A stretch of 64,000 bases of DNA from positions 496,001-560,000 of the forward strand of contig NZ_VNJK01000001.1 of NCBI RefSeq assembly GCF_007786455.1. The letters run 5' to 3'. Within the stretch, counting starts at the first letter, position 1, and each line of letters starts with the position of its first letter. This DNA comes from Paenibacillus agilis. GTDB lineage: Bacteria > Bacillota > Bacilli > Paenibacillales > Paenibacillaceae. The notes under the pieces were generated by a model. The model searched no databases. It had not been told where the DNA came from and saw nothing but the letters and a program-made list of their open reading frames with translations. This document shows positions 44,007-53,018 of this stretch, piece by piece. Made by a program: the position numbers and the translations under genes.

Positions 44007-45857
44007 ATGACATTAACGATGAGTGAAGCGCGTTTGACGCTTCAAAAAGTATATGGCTATGATGATTTTCGGGAAGGACAGACTCGAATCATTGGTCATT
44101 TGCTGGAACGTAAAGACACAGTCGGCATCATGCCAACCGGCGGAGGTAAATCGATCTGCTACCAAGTGCCCGCGCTGCTTCAGCATGGCTTGACGCTAGT
44201 TATTTCACCGCTAATTTCACTGATGAAGGACCAGGTTGATGCGCTTCATAGTTTGGGAGTTAGAGCTGGTTATATCAACAGCACACAGGATGCATCTGAG
44301 GCAGGACGGATTTTGTATGAGGCTGAACGAGGCCAATTGAAGCTATTGTACGTTGCACCAGAAAGACTAGAAAGCGAATGGTTCCGTGAACGCGCGAAAC
44401 AGCTTCGTATTTCCTTTATCGCTGTGGATGAAGCCCACTGTGTGTCCCACTGGGGACATGATTTCCGGACGAGCTACCGAGCAATCGCGCCATTTGTACG
44501 TGAACTGGCTGCGCATAACTATGGTGAGCGACCACTTCTCGCTGCGTTCACAGCTACCGCAACGCCAGAAGTAACAGAGGATATGATCCGTCTGCTCGAG
44601 CTGCAAGAACCAGAGTTGATCGTGACTGGCTTCAAGCGCGATAATCTTGCTTTTACGGTGCTGCGTGGTGAGAATCGCAAAGACTTCGCGTTAAACTATG
44701 TTCGTCAGCGTACGAATATGGTCGGTATTATTTATGCTTCAACCCGCAAAGATGTCGAAGATTTGCATAATATGCTGGTGAAGGCAGGAATTCCAGCGGG
44801 GCGCTATCATGCAGGATTGTCTGATGATGAGCGCGCGCAGATGCAGGAAGCATTTCTATACGATGACATTCGGGTTATTGTAGCGACGAATGCCTTTGGT
44901 ATGGGGATAGATAAGTCGAATGTAAGGTATGTACTGCATTACAATATGCCGAAGCATATGGAAGCGTATGTGCAGGAGGCAGGCCGTGCGGGACGAGATG
45001 GAGAAGCAAGCGAATGTGTGCTGTTGTTCCACCCGCAGGATATTTTGACACAGAAGTTTTTTATCGAGCAGAGTGAAGCTTTGCCAGAGCGAAAAGCCCA
45101 TGAATATAAGAAGCTGCAGTCTATGATCGACTTTTGCTATACACCGGAATGTCTCGTGACGTATATGCAGCGCTACTTTGGTGAGATTGACCAGCAACCG
45201 TGCGGCATGTGCGGTAATTGCAAGGACGAGCGGGAACAAGTTGATATTACCTTGGATGCGCAAAAAATCTTTTCGTGTATTTATCGGATGCGCGAGCGCT
45301 GGGGTGTTTCGATGGTTGCCTCGGTATTAAAAGGTTCTCGAAACAAAAAGGTTGTGCAAAATGGCTTCGATCTGCTGCCAACGCATGGTATGATGCGTCA
45401 TCTGACCGAGAAGGCGATCTCCGATATTATTTATGTACTTATCGCTGATGGATACTTAGGCCTGAGTGAGGGCCAATATCCTGTTGTTCGTTTGCTGCCT
45501 ACGGCGGCTGATGTGCTAAAAGGTCAACAGCAGGTGTTCCAGAAGGTTGCGAACGAGCTTAAGCCTAAGGTAGAAGCAGCAGTAGACGAAACGTTGTTCG
45601 AGCAGCTGCGCCTATTGCGTCGTGATATTGCCAATAAAGCGAATGTGCCACCATATATCGTCTTCAATGACAGCACGCTTCGGGAAATGACGGAGAAGCG
45701 ACCAACGACCGTTGATGCATTCCTGAAGGTTAAAGGTGTCGGTGAGGCGAAGGTGCAGAAGTTTGGACAGCCATTCCTTGATTTGTTCCGTCATTTGGAG
45801 CAGCAGGAAGCTTCACAGGATGAGCCATCCGGTTGGTATGAGGATGAAGGGTATTAA
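44007..45857 (+). CDS. recQ: ATP-dependent DNA helicase RecQ
   Basis: 616 residues. 3'-5' helicase for recombination and fork repair. Motif 0 FREGQTRIIGHLLERKD, Walker A MPTGGGKSICYQ, DEAH box with the RecQ loop (DEAHCVSHWGHDFR), motif V VATNAFGMGIDKSNVR and motif VI QEAGRAGRDGEAS are intact. The zinc-binding cysteines (CYTPECL, CGMCGNC), the winged helix and a C-terminal HRDC-type domain (TVDAFLKVKGVGEAKVQKFG) complete the standard architecture. AGGAG precedes the ATG. Confidence 0.95.
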   Translation: MTLTMSEARLTLQKVYGYDDFREGQTRIIGHLLERKDTVGIMPTGGGKSICYQVPALLQHGLTLVISPLISLMKDQVDALHSLGVRAGYINSTQDASEAGRILYEAERGQLKLLYVAPERLESEWFRERAKQLRISFIAVDEAHCVSHWGHDFRTSYRAIAPFVRELAAHNYGERPLLAAFTATATPEVTEDMIRLLELQEPELIVTGFKRDNLAFTVLRGENRKDFALNYVRQRTNMVGIIYASTRKDVEDLHNMLVKAGIPAGRYHAGLSDDERAQMQEAFLYDDIRVIVATNAFGMGIDKSNVRYVLHYNMPKHMEAYVQEAGRAGRDGEASECVLLFHPQDILTQKFFIEQSEALPERKAHEYKKLQSMIDFCYTPECLVTYMQRYFGEIDQQPCGMCGNCKDEREQVDITLDAQKIFSCIYRMRERWGVSMVASVLKGSRNKKVVQNGFDLLPTHGMMRHLTEKAISDIIYVLIADGYLGLSEGQYPVVRLLPTAADVLKGQQQVFQKVANELKPKVEAAVDETLFEQLRLLRRDIANKANVPPYIVFNDSTLREMTEKRPTTVDAFLKVKGVGEAKVQKFGQPFLDLFRHLEQQEASQDEPSGWYEDEGY

Positions 45858-45995
45858 AAATGTTACGAGTATAAAGAGATACAAAAGTGAGCAAGAAAGA
45901 GAATAGAACAAAGTTTCATTTTTCTATGAAGACTTCAAGGTGAACGTTTGCATGTTTGAGAAGGTTAAATTTCTCATGGGCAGAACTTCGTAATG

Positions 45996-46024
45996 GATCG
46001 ACCTTCTATAAAGGTCGGTCTTTT
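45996..46024 (+). terminator. terminator of recQ
   Basis: GATCGACCTT pairs with AAGGTCGGTC (one G-U) around CTATA, followed by TTTTCTTTT. Confidence 0.8.
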
Positions 46025-46137
46025 CTTTTATAGTATATAGTTGGCTATATAGCTATAGTAGAGATACAGAAACTCGAATAATGGTCGGAAAATCGTTATA
46101 ATGAGGATTGGCTGTTTAGCCGTTGAAAGGAGCTACT

Positions 46138-48015
46138 ATGAAAGTCGTACTAGCAACGTTAAATGCAAAATATATTCACACATCACTCGCGATAAGGTGC
46201 CTTAAAGCACATTGTGAACCAGAGTTTCCGATAGAGCTGGCAGAGTTCACGATTAAAGATCCGGTTATGAACATCGTATCTGATCTATATCAGCGCAAGC
46301 CTGATGTAATAGGATTTTCCTGTTATATTTGGAATATCGAAGAAACGATAAAAGTCATTAGCATGCTGCGTAAAGTATTGCCGGAAGTAAAAGTAGTGCT
46401 TGGCGGGCCCGAAGTATCCTATGACACAACGTATTGGATGGAGCGACTTCCAGATGTTGACTTTATTATCGTAGGTGAAGGAGAAGAAACCCTGCTGCAC
46501 TTGCTGCGCGAAATGAGCACGGATCAAAAGTATCATTTTGTGTTCGGAGTTGCGTATCGTAATAAAGCTAGTGAGGTTGTTATTAATCCGCCGCGTCCGA
46601 AGTTGGATTTGAATCAAATTCCGACCCCGTATCGGTTTGCGGAGGATTTGCCTGATTTGGGTCGTCGCGTCGTATATTTCGAAACGAGTCGTGGCTGCCC
46701 ATTCAGCTGTCAGTTTTGTCTTTCCAGTATCGAAGTTGGCGTTCGCTATTTCGATATGGAGCGTACGAAGTCTGATTTGTTGTATCTCATTAATAATGGC
46801 GCGAAGCTGATTAAGTTTGTCGATCGGACGTTTAATATTAAGCGAGATTATGCGATGGAAATTTTCCAGTTCCTAATCGACAACCATAACGGTTGTGTGT
46901 TCCAATTTGAAATTACGGCGGATATTATGCGTCCGGAAGTGCTTGATTTCTTAGCAGAACATGCGCCTCCAGGCATATTCCGCTTTGAAATTGGTGTGCA
47001 ATCGACAAACGATCCAACGAATGAATTGGTTAAGCGTCGTCAAAACTTCGCGAAGTTGACTCGAACAGTAACGAAGGTTAAAAATAGCGGTAAGATTGAC
47101 CAGCATCTTGACTTAATAGCTGGCTTGCCGCTGGAAGATTATTCTATATTCCGTACTACTTTTAACGATGTGTTTGCGCTTCGTCCAGAAGAAATTCAGC
47201 TTGGTTTCTTGAAGCTGCTGCGTGGAACGGGCTTGCGCATTGATGCCGCGAAGTACGGTTACGTTTATATGGATCATGCTCCGTATGAAATGCTTAGCAA
47301 TGATTTATTGCCATTTGATGATGTTGTCCGTCTTAAGCGATTGGAAGATGTATTGGAGAAATATTGGAACTCGCATCGTCTGGATACGACGATGGAGCAT
47401 CTGATGGAACGTGAATTTGGTTCACCGTTTGATTTCTTCCAAGCGTTTGGTGACTACTGGGAAGGTCAAGGTTGGCAGAAAATTGGCCATCAGTTAGAAG
47501 ATCTATTCGTTCGTCTAAGCGGTTTCCTAGAAGAGCGTGAGCTGAAGCATCCAGAGGTTGCACAAGGGTTAATGAAGCTGGACTACTTTATGAACCACAA
47601 GTACAAGCCTCGTAAAATATGGTGGCAGGACGTTATTGATAAAGATGAGGCGGCTCGTATTCTTCGTGCAGCAGCAGAACATCCGGAGCGATTGGGCAGT
47701 GGTTTCGCGGCGCTCGGGCTGAATGAGCGTGATCTGCATAAGCATGCGGTTGTAGAACGGATGCCATTCGATGTGGCCTACTGGATGGTTGTAGGTCAGA
47801 CAACAGGGCAAGGATCGGTGGGTGATGGAAATTCCAACGACCCTTCTAATCAAGATATACAGACTGCTTCAATGGAAGTGACTGCATCGGTTCAAACACT
47901 AGACGCTGCACCTTCAGGGGAGATAGAGTCATCCATTGTAATCGTTGTATACCAACAGCAGGAAAATGGCCGTCCACTTGTCTTCGTTGTGTCCGACAAG
48001 GTGTTGCTGGCTTAG
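46138..48015 (+). CDS. B12-binding domain/radical SAM protein with DUF4080
   Basis: 625 residues from ATG 46138 (GAAAGGAGCTACT upstream). N-terminal cobalamin-binding-like domain (VVLATLNAKYIHTSLAIRCL, KVVLGGPEVSYD, FIIVGEGEETL), radical SAM core with the [4Fe-4S] motif CPFSCQFC, and GIQST-type FRFEIGVQSTN and DLIAGLPLED, then the DUF4080 C-terminal domain. No classical H-in-DxHxxG is apparent in the N-terminus. Family members are widespread in Firmicutes; substrate is not known. The last 70 residues after WMVVGQTTGQ are low-complexity and probably lineage-specific. Confidence 0.9.
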   Translation: MKVVLATLNAKYIHTSLAIRCLKAHCEPEFPIELAEFTIKDPVMNIVSDLYQRKPDVIGFSCYIWNIEETIKVISMLRKVLPEVKVVLGGPEVSYDTTYWMERLPDVDFIIVGEGEETLLHLLREMSTDQKYHFVFGVAYRNKASEVVINPPRPKLDLNQIPTPYRFAEDLPDLGRRVVYFETSRGCPFSCQFCLSSIEVGVRYFDMERTKSDLLYLINNGAKLIKFVDRTFNIKRDYAMEIFQFLIDNHNGCVFQFEITADIMRPEVLDFLAEHAPPGIFRFEIGVQSTNDPTNELVKRRQNFAKLTRTVTKVKNSGKIDQHLDLIAGLPLEDYSIFRTTFNDVFALRPEEIQLGFLKLLRGTGLRIDAAKYGYVYMDHAPYEMLSNDLLPFDDVVRLKRLEDVLEKYWNSHRLDTTMEHLMEREFGSPFDFFQAFGDYWEGQGWQKIGHQLEDLFVRLSGFLEERELKHPEVAQGLMKLDYFMNHKYKPRKIWWQDVIDKDEAARILRAAAEHPERLGSGFAALGLNERDLHKHAVVERMPFDVAYWMVVGQTTGQGSVGDGNSNDPSNQDIQTASMEVTASVQTLDAAPSGEIESSIVIVVYQQQENGRPLVFVVSDKVLLA

Positions 48016-48111
48016 TTTTAGGCTGATAAACAAATACGTGAAGTCGTTAAATGGTCAGAACTGAGATGTTTCAATCGTTTTCACGCGATAGGAGACGCCC
48101 AGAATGACAAT

Positions 48112-48234
48112 AAAAAAAGGACCTCGCTCTCCACTTTATAGTGTGATACACCTCTTAGAATGAACATTGGAAAAATTATTGATCCGATGAGCATTCTGAG
48201 AGGACACATTAGTGGGAGTTGAGGTCCTTTTTTT
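48112..48234. repeat. 123-bp long imperfect inverted repeat between convergent genes
   Basis: The ends AAAAAAAGGACCTC (48112-48125) and GAGGTCCTTTTTTT (48221-48234) are exact inverted repeats. The inner arms CCTCTTAGAATG and CATTCTGAGAGG continue the stem with mismatches and about 10 extra bases in the left arm. Either strand would end in seven T, so it is an efficient bidirectional terminator. The length and extra inner pairing go beyond a normal terminator. Confidence 0.7.
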
Positions 48235-48306
48235 GAATGTAAGGTTCGACCTGGTGCTTCAAGTTTTAAAAGGTGACGTTTTGGAGCGCTGTAATGCATC
48301 TTGCAT

Positions 48307-48864
48307 CTAATTAGGGATACGTAGAACGTATCCGCTGTTCGGCAGTGTGAACATTTGCAAGTCGTTCTCTTCACTGTGCATATCGCTTTCTTGGTGATGT
48401 TTGCGATGCATATGGTGATGACCCGATCCGTTCGTTGGCTGGTAGGCATATCGGCGTTTCGCTGACATTTTTTCTAATTCATTTTTATAAACGGCGTGCT
48501 GTTCATTCTCACAGTGATCATAATATTTGTCATACTCATCCTTCGCTAATAACCGTGTATCTTCATTTTGTAGGTCGTTTAGCATAATTTGTATGACTTG
48601 TTTGAATTGATCTTCGTCAGAAGCTTGCTTAATCAGTTGTAAATAATGGTTGTAGCTATCAATCCATTCCGATTTCATGTTAATATCCATCTCTTTGAAA
48701 TGCGGATGGTGTTGCAGCAGCATCGTGTGCGCATGTTTAAGATCAGCCATCATATGTTTCGTCGTCAATCGTTTTGGCGGTGGAAGTGCTTCTTCTCCAT
48801 ATGCCGTCCATGCTACGCCCATCGTTAGCAAAATGGCGATAAAGACGAGTACGGTTCGTTTCAT
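48307..48864 (-). CDS. secreted His-rich protein resembling the N-terminal part of S41 proteases
   Basis: 185 residues from ATG 48864 (AAAGG upstream; an ATG nine bases earlier overlaps that site). Signal peptide about 1-23 (ends AYGEE). Residues about 30-110 (MMADLKHAHTMLLQHHPHF, then a helix-rich stretch and LNDLQNEDTRLL) follow the pattern of the small domain in front of C-terminal-processing (S41) proteases, where LND-x-H-T-R-L is usual. The catalytic domain is absent. Instead there is a His-rich segment (GHHHMHRKHHQ) and a short tail ending YVLRIPN. Could be an inhibitor, a metal binder or a relic; confidence in any role is low. Confidence 0.7.
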   Translation of the reverse strand: MKRTVLVFIAILLTMGVAWTAYGEEALPPPKRLTTKHMMADLKHAHTMLLQHHPHFKEMDINMKSEWIDSYNHYLQLIKQASDEDQFKQVIQIMLNDLQNEDTRLLAKDEYDKYYDHCENEQHAVYKNELEKMSAKRRYAYQPTNGSGHHHMHRKHHQESDMHSEENDLQMFTLPNSGYVLRIPN

Positions 48865-49184
48865 TACGATCATCCTTTCTTAATAGTTGAACTACAATCC
48901 TAGCATCAACATGCAGCTCAGAACGTTTGTCTACTTCATTCCAATTGAATTTACTAATCATATTGCGTGTGTAATGGTCTCACTTACATCGTAAATAGTT
49001 TGAAAATCCATTAATGTGAATTTAATCACGATATTATCGATAGCCATGAACAATTTGTGATTTCTACGGTCTATGAATGAGAATCAGTAAGTGCTAATTT
49101 CCATTAGGGACGTGCTAAAGCTTACGGAAGTTATAGGTATAAGCACGGTATGAAGGTTATATTCAATGTCTAAAAATCAATGTA
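48865..49184. other. 320-bp gap upstream of the secreted His-rich gene
   Basis: It lies between the leftward His-rich gene and the 3' end of the leftward ManA gene, and should hold the former's promoter. No ORF, hairpin or clear promoter hexamers stand out. Confidence 0.4.
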
Positions 49185-49218
49185 AAGAAAAGAGACCCGC
49201 TCAAAAGAAACGGATCTC
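49185..49218 (-). terminator. terminator of the glyoxalase-manA operon
   Basis: GAGACCCG (49192-49199) and CGGATCTC (49211-49218) pair with one G-U; read leftward TTTTCTTT follows. Confidence 0.65.
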
Positions 49219-49313
49219 TCAACTAATAATATGCAGCTATTTGGTCTATATCAAAATGAGTGCACAAACGGGTGTGATGATTTATTCGACTTTAAATTAT
49301 TTTCTAATGAACA

Positions 49314-50282
49314 TTAAGGTGCAACTGAACGAAGTACGGTGCAGCTGCCATCAAGTGTATAGCTGCCCAAGTTGGCTGGTAAAAGGAAGCATTCGCCCGA
49401 GCGGAACTCGATAGAACCTTGTTCCCAACTAAGAGTGCCTGTACCGTCACAGATAACGAGAATGACGAAGCTTTCAGCGGTCGTTGATAACTCCCAAGGC
49501 GTGCTGACGATCCCTTTTTCCACGACGAAGTAAGGCGATTGTGCAAGCTGCAGCCACTCATTAGGTTTCGCATCATCTGTCTTCATGCGAGTTGCTCCTG
49601 CGCCTTCGTAAGCAATGACATTCAAGGAATCTTCGATATGTAGCTCACGAGGCTTGCCATCAAGACCTGGACGATTGTAATCATAGAGACGATAAGTTGT
49701 ATCGGAATTTTGCTGCACTTCAGCTACCACAACGCCAGCACATAGAGCATGTACGGTACCAGCAGGAATGTAGAAGGAGTCTCCGGCTTGAACGGGAACT
49801 TCTTGAAGTGCATCCATAATGTGTCCTTCTTCGATTGCTTGTGCTAGTGCAGTGCGATCCACATTTTCCTTCAGACCGTAAATAATCTTGGCACCTGGCT
49901 TTGCATCGAGCACATACCACATTTCTGTTTTTCCAAGCTCACCTTTAGGCAGGCCTTCGTATTCATCCGTTGGATGAACTTGAATAGACAAGTCATCGTT
50001 GCAATCGAGCAGCTTAATAAGCAGCGGGAAGCGTCCATTTTTTTCAGAGAAGCCTTTCGTGCCGAACCATTCGCGCCCAAATTGTTCACGAACTTCATCC
50101 AATCCTTTTCCAGCAAGCTCACCATTTACAATTTGTGTAATGCCATTTGGATGGTCACCGATCATCCAGCCTTCGCCAATATGACCTTCTGGTAGTTCAA
50201 GCCCGAATTGCTCCAAGGCACGTCCGCCCCAGACACGTTCTTTGAACTCGGGTTGGAATTTCAGTGGGTATGGTACTGTCAT
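49314..50282 (-). CDS. manA: mannose-6-phosphate isomerase, class I
   Basis: 322 residues, the length of short Bacillus ManA/Pmi enzymes. Zinc-dependent interconversion of mannose-6-phosphate and fructose-6-phosphate. The cupin core has the metal-binding LSIQVHPTDEY, EMWYVLDA, and the histidine in IPAGTVHALCAGVVVAEVQQNSD, with the opening FKERVWGGRALEQFG typical of the class. It is 21 bp downstream of a glyoxalase-fold gene in the same direction. Confidence 0.94.
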   Translation of the reverse strand: MTVPYPLKFQPEFKERVWGGRALEQFGLELPEGHIGEGWMIGDHPNGITQIVNGELAGKGLDEVREQFGREWFGTKGFSEKNGRFPLLIKLLDCNDDLSIQVHPTDEYEGLPKGELGKTEMWYVLDAKPGAKIIYGLKENVDRTALAQAIEEGHIMDALQEVPVQAGDSFYIPAGTVHALCAGVVVAEVQQNSDTTYRLYDYNRPGLDGKPRELHIEDSLNVIAYEGAGATRMKTDDAKPNEWLQLAQSPYFVVEKGIVSTPWELSTTAESFVILVICDGTGTLSWEQGSIEFRSGECFLLPANLGSYTLDGSCTVLRSVAP

Positions 50283-50303
50283 GTCTCTTCACTCCCATGT
50301 TAG

Positions 50304-50696
50304 TTAAGGTCTAGTTGATTGGAACAGCTCAAGATGTTCGCCGTCAGGTCCTTTGAAGAAGAAATAGCGGCTACCGTTTGGCAGTGTAATAATCTCTGGA
50401 TTGATAAGCTCAATTTGCAGCTCTTGAATACGTTCAAACTCGGATTCGATATCATCTACCGTGAAGGCAAGATGATGAACTTTTCCTTCAGCAGGCAAAT
50501 TGTCATTGTATCCTTGGATTAGTTCAAGCTCTACGCTATCTTGTTCTGGAAAGCCAAGAAAAGCGAGCTCGATAATCCCATCCGTATGAATAAACTTATC
50601 TTTTAACGTCATGCCGATAACTTCTGTGTAAAAGGTAATGGATTCCTCCATATTTCGCACCATAATGCCAGTGTGTTCCAGCTTACGTATGCCCAT
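50304..50696 (-). CDS. VOC (glyoxalase/dioxygenase) family protein
   Basis: 130 residues, two beta-alpha-beta-beta-beta units. KLEHTGIMVRNMEESITFYTEVIG opens the first half with a metal-ligand histidine; HHLAFTVDDIESEFERI and FFKGPDGEHLELFQ form the second, with Glu as the last ligand. The pattern matches glyoxalase I-like proteins, but substrate cannot be assigned. AAGGAGA is upstream of the ATG. First gene of a two-gene unit with manA. Confidence 0.88.
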   Translation of the reverse strand: MGIRKLEHTGIMVRNMEESITFYTEVIGMTLKDKFIHTDGIIELAFLGFPEQDSVELELIQGYNDNLPAEGKVHHLAFTVDDIESEFERIQELQIELINPEIITLPNGSRYFFFKGPDGEHLELFQSTRP

Positions 50697-50759
50697 CTTC
50701 TTCGTCTCCTTTTCAGTTGTAATCTTGTCTTGTTCTATCTGTACTTGATCTATATGTAG

Positions 50760-50792
50760 CTTCTTGCTGCTTGATAAGTAAGCAGCAAGAAG
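50760..50792. repeat. 13-bp perfect inverted repeat in a 280-bp gap
   Basis: CTTCTTGCTGCTT (50760-50772) and AAGCAGCAAGAAG (50780-50792). No T-tract on either side, so it is not a standard terminator. The rest of 50697-50978 shows nothing I can name. Confidence 0.6.
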
Positions 50793-50978
50793 GGTACACC
50801 TGAGTCGGGTGAATCATGCAGTTTCAACTTATCCTTAAAGTACAGGTGTCGGTCAATGTCTAGCAACGGACGGACGGTTTCATAGATCTAAGATTTAGGA
50901 TCAAGGCACGTTAGACATCGCCAGCGTGATGCGAACTTGGTAGTGAGATAGAGCGCTAATTTAGCCAGTGTAGCTAGC

Positions 50979-51569
50979 CTAGCTTAGCCGCTTCTCGATG
51001 GCGATCACATAAGGCGCATGCGGTCGCTGCAGCATGCGGTAGATTAATGCCTGCCCAACAATTTGGGGCAGGCCTGCGGCCCAAGCCTGGACGGCGTCCG
51101 CTTCGCGGTCGCCCCCGTCGTGGCCCGGGTACAGCACGACGCTAAGCACGCCGCCAGGGCGCAGCAGAGCCAATGCCCCCTCCAGCGCAGCCAGCGTCGT
51201 GGACGGCTCCGTCATGACAGCCTTGTCGGCTTCTGCCGTTGGCAGGAAGCCAAGATTGAACATGACGGCAGCCGTCTGCCCGCGCCACTCCGGGGGCAGC
51301 GCGCCGACAAGGTCGGCGTGGCTTGCAAGCCGCAAGTCCACGTGCGCTGCTGCGTCCAGGCCCAGGCCGCTGTGAAGGCGCTTGCGCGTTAGCTCCAGCG
51401 CTTGCGCCTGAATGTCGAACGCGGCTACGTGTCCGCGTTCCCCAACAAGCCGGGCAAGGAACAACGTATCCACGCCCGTACCCATCGTTGCGTCTACTAC
51501 GCGATCGCCTAGTTGGACGCGCTCTTTCACCACTTGCTGGGCAAAGCTCAGCACGGAAAGGAATCCCAT
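50979..51569 (-). CDS. mnmM: tRNA 5-aminomethyl-2-thiouridine methyltransferase-type enzyme (YtqB/MnmM family)
   Basis: 196 residues. Class I SAM methyltransferase with motif I VVDATMGTGVDTLFLAR, an acidic residue at AAFDIQAQAL, and the family-specific AAVMFNLGFLPTAEADKAVMTE and LSVVLYPGHDGGDREADAV. YtqB/MnmM proteins methylate wobble uridine 34 intermediates in Gram-positive tRNAs. The start follows the ytqA stop by one base, and the two genes are neighbours in Bacillus as well. The gene is conspicuously G+C-rich against both neighbours, with Ala/Gly/Leu-rich coding. Confidence 0.88.
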   Translation of the reverse strand: MGFLSVLSFAQQVVKERVQLGDRVVDATMGTGVDTLFLARLVGERGHVAAFDIQAQALELTRKRLHSGLGLDAAAHVDLRLASHADLVGALPPEWRGQTAAVMFNLGFLPTAEADKAVMTEPSTTLAALEGALALLRPGGVLSVVLYPGHDGGDREADAVQAWAAGLPQIVGQALIYRMLQRPHAPYVIAIEKRLS

Positions 51570-51570
51570 C

Positions 51571-52551
51571 TTACTTCCCCCTCCAATACTTGCCCTGCCA
51601 TGTATGGCGGAGTCTTAGCTCTCTGTCGATGCCGTTCAACACTTCCCACTTCTTCTGGCTCCACGTTGGGCCAATTAGAAGATCGCGCGGCGCATCGCCT
51701 GTCACGCGATGAACGATCATATCCGGTGGCAATTGCTCCAAAGAGTCTACGATTAGCTTAATGTACTCATCCTGCTCCAAGAAGCGCAGCAAGCCTGCCT
51801 CGTATTGCTTGACCATCGGCGTCTTGCGCATCAGGTGAAGCAGATGCAGCTTGATGCCTTGCACATCCATGAGAGACACTTGGCGCAGCGTCTCCATCAT
51901 CATTTCATGTGTCTCTTGCGGCAAGCCGTAAATAATATGGGTACACACACGAATGCCGTGCTTCCGCAATTTCTCAACGGCTTCTATATAACAGGCAGTA
52001 TCATGTGCACGGTTAATTAAATTGGATGTGGATTCATGCACGGTTTGTAAACCCATCTCAACCCACAAGTAAGTCCGCTTATTGAGATCAGCCAAATATT
52101 CGACGACATCATCAGGCAGGCAGTCCGGTCGTGTTGCAATCGATAACCCTACGACTCCTGGCTGTTCTAAGATAACCTCGAAATACTCTCGCAGTGTTTC
52201 TACTGGTGCATAGGTGTTCGTATAAGCTTGGAAGTAGCCAATATATTTGGCATTTGGCCATTTCATATGTTGGCGATCACGAATCGTATTGAACTGAGAG
52301 ACGAGATCGTCACGACGGCGTCCAGCGAAGTCGCCGGAACCACGCGCGCTGCAAAACGTGCAGCCACCGATTGCAATCTTTCCGTCCCGGTTCGGACAAG
52401 TAAAGCCAGCATCGAGCATAACTTTGAATACTTTTTCCCCGAACTGTTCACGCATCTCATAATTCCATGTATGAAACCGTTTGTCAGCCCATAACAGAGG
52501 CTGTTCTTCACAGCACTCGACTTCAGTAATAAGTTGTTCTGTATGTGTCAT
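51571..52551 (-). CDS. ytqA: radical SAM protein of the YtqA family (TIGR01212)
   Basis: 326 residues. Radical SAM core with the [4Fe-4S] motif in TCPNRDGKIAIGGCTFCSARG, which has the spaced Cys pattern of the YhcC/YtqA type, then YFQAYTNTYAPVETLREYFE, GLSIATRPDCLPDDVV and YLWVEMGLQTVHEST. The C-terminus continues with LIVDSLEQLPPDMIVHRVTGDAPRDLLIGPTWSQKKWEVLN. It precedes ytqB with a one-base gap, suggesting joint tRNA-related work. The catalytic product is unknown. Confidence 0.92.
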   Translation of the reverse strand: MTHTEQLITEVECCEEQPLLWADKRFHTWNYEMREQFGEKVFKVMLDAGFTCPNRDGKIAIGGCTFCSARGSGDFAGRRRDDLVSQFNTIRDRQHMKWPNAKYIGYFQAYTNTYAPVETLREYFEVILEQPGVVGLSIATRPDCLPDDVVEYLADLNKRTYLWVEMGLQTVHESTSNLINRAHDTACYIEAVEKLRKHGIRVCTHIIYGLPQETHEMMMETLRQVSLMDVQGIKLHLLHLMRKTPMVKQYEAGLLRFLEQDEYIKLIVDSLEQLPPDMIVHRVTGDAPRDLLIGPTWSQKKWEVLNGIDRELRLRHTWQGKYWRGK

Positions 52552-52685
52552 AGGTATATGTTAAACCCTTTCCAATCGTCCATAAGCATCATAAAGATGC
52601 ACAACTTATTGTAACAGAAATAGGGCACAAATGCGAAGTTCAGCTTCAATAAAACTTACACAAAATGTTACATTTTCAAGGAGGA

Positions 52686-52699
52686 AGAAAGCGCTTACT
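52686..52699. promoter_or_regulatory. cre-like (CcpA) sequence
   Basis: AGAAAGCGCTTACT resembles the catabolite-responsive element core (GAAAGCGCTTWC). It sits in the 230-bp divergent region between ytqA and the 58-residue gene. Partial match, weak evidence. Confidence 0.3.
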
Positions 52700-52783
52700 A
52701 GTAGAATAGTATAGAATAAGTCGGACTGATCCAGACGATGCTTACAAATGTAAAGACATCGATATTAGGTGAGGTGAACAACG

Positions 52784-52960
52784 ATGGGCGATCTATTTAC
52801 GATTCCGCAAGGGGAAAAGAAGATTGCAGTAGAGTTGACGATTAAGGAAGCGATGGCATTAATGGGGCAGCAATTCCCATATGGGTCTGAAGTAAAGGCT
52901 GCGGCTCAGCAAAAGGTACGTCAAGCTGTAGAGCGTCAATACGAAATTGTCAGCAATTAA
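52784..52960 (+). CDS. 58-residue small protein
   Basis: ATG 52784 after GGTGAGGTGAACAACG, stop TAA 52958-52960. The sequence opens MGDLFTIPQGEKKIAVELT and continues IKEAMALMGQQFPYGSEV before an amphipathic, Gln/Lys/Arg-rich helix. A terminator lies 28 bp after the stop, which with the ribosome-binding site supports a real gene. No signal peptide or membrane segment. I do not recognise the family; coding bias (third-position pattern) is normal for the genome. Confidence 0.75.
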   Translation: MGDLFTIPQGEKKIAVELTIKEAMALMGQQFPYGSEVKAAAQQKVRQAVERQYEIVSN

Positions 52961-52987
52961 TGCACGATTACGATGATAGTTATGGAA

Positions 52988-53018
52988 AAGGGGTGCCTTT
53001 CGCGGCATTCCTTTTTTT
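52988..53018 (+). terminator. terminator of the 58-residue gene
   Basis: AAGGGGTGCC pairs with GGCATTCCTT (two G-U) around TTTCGC, followed by seven T. Confidence 0.8.

Noticed and set aside
51063-51712. Several long rightward frames over ytqB/ytqA
   Set aside because: They are the by-product of high G+C content on the opposite strand of real genes.
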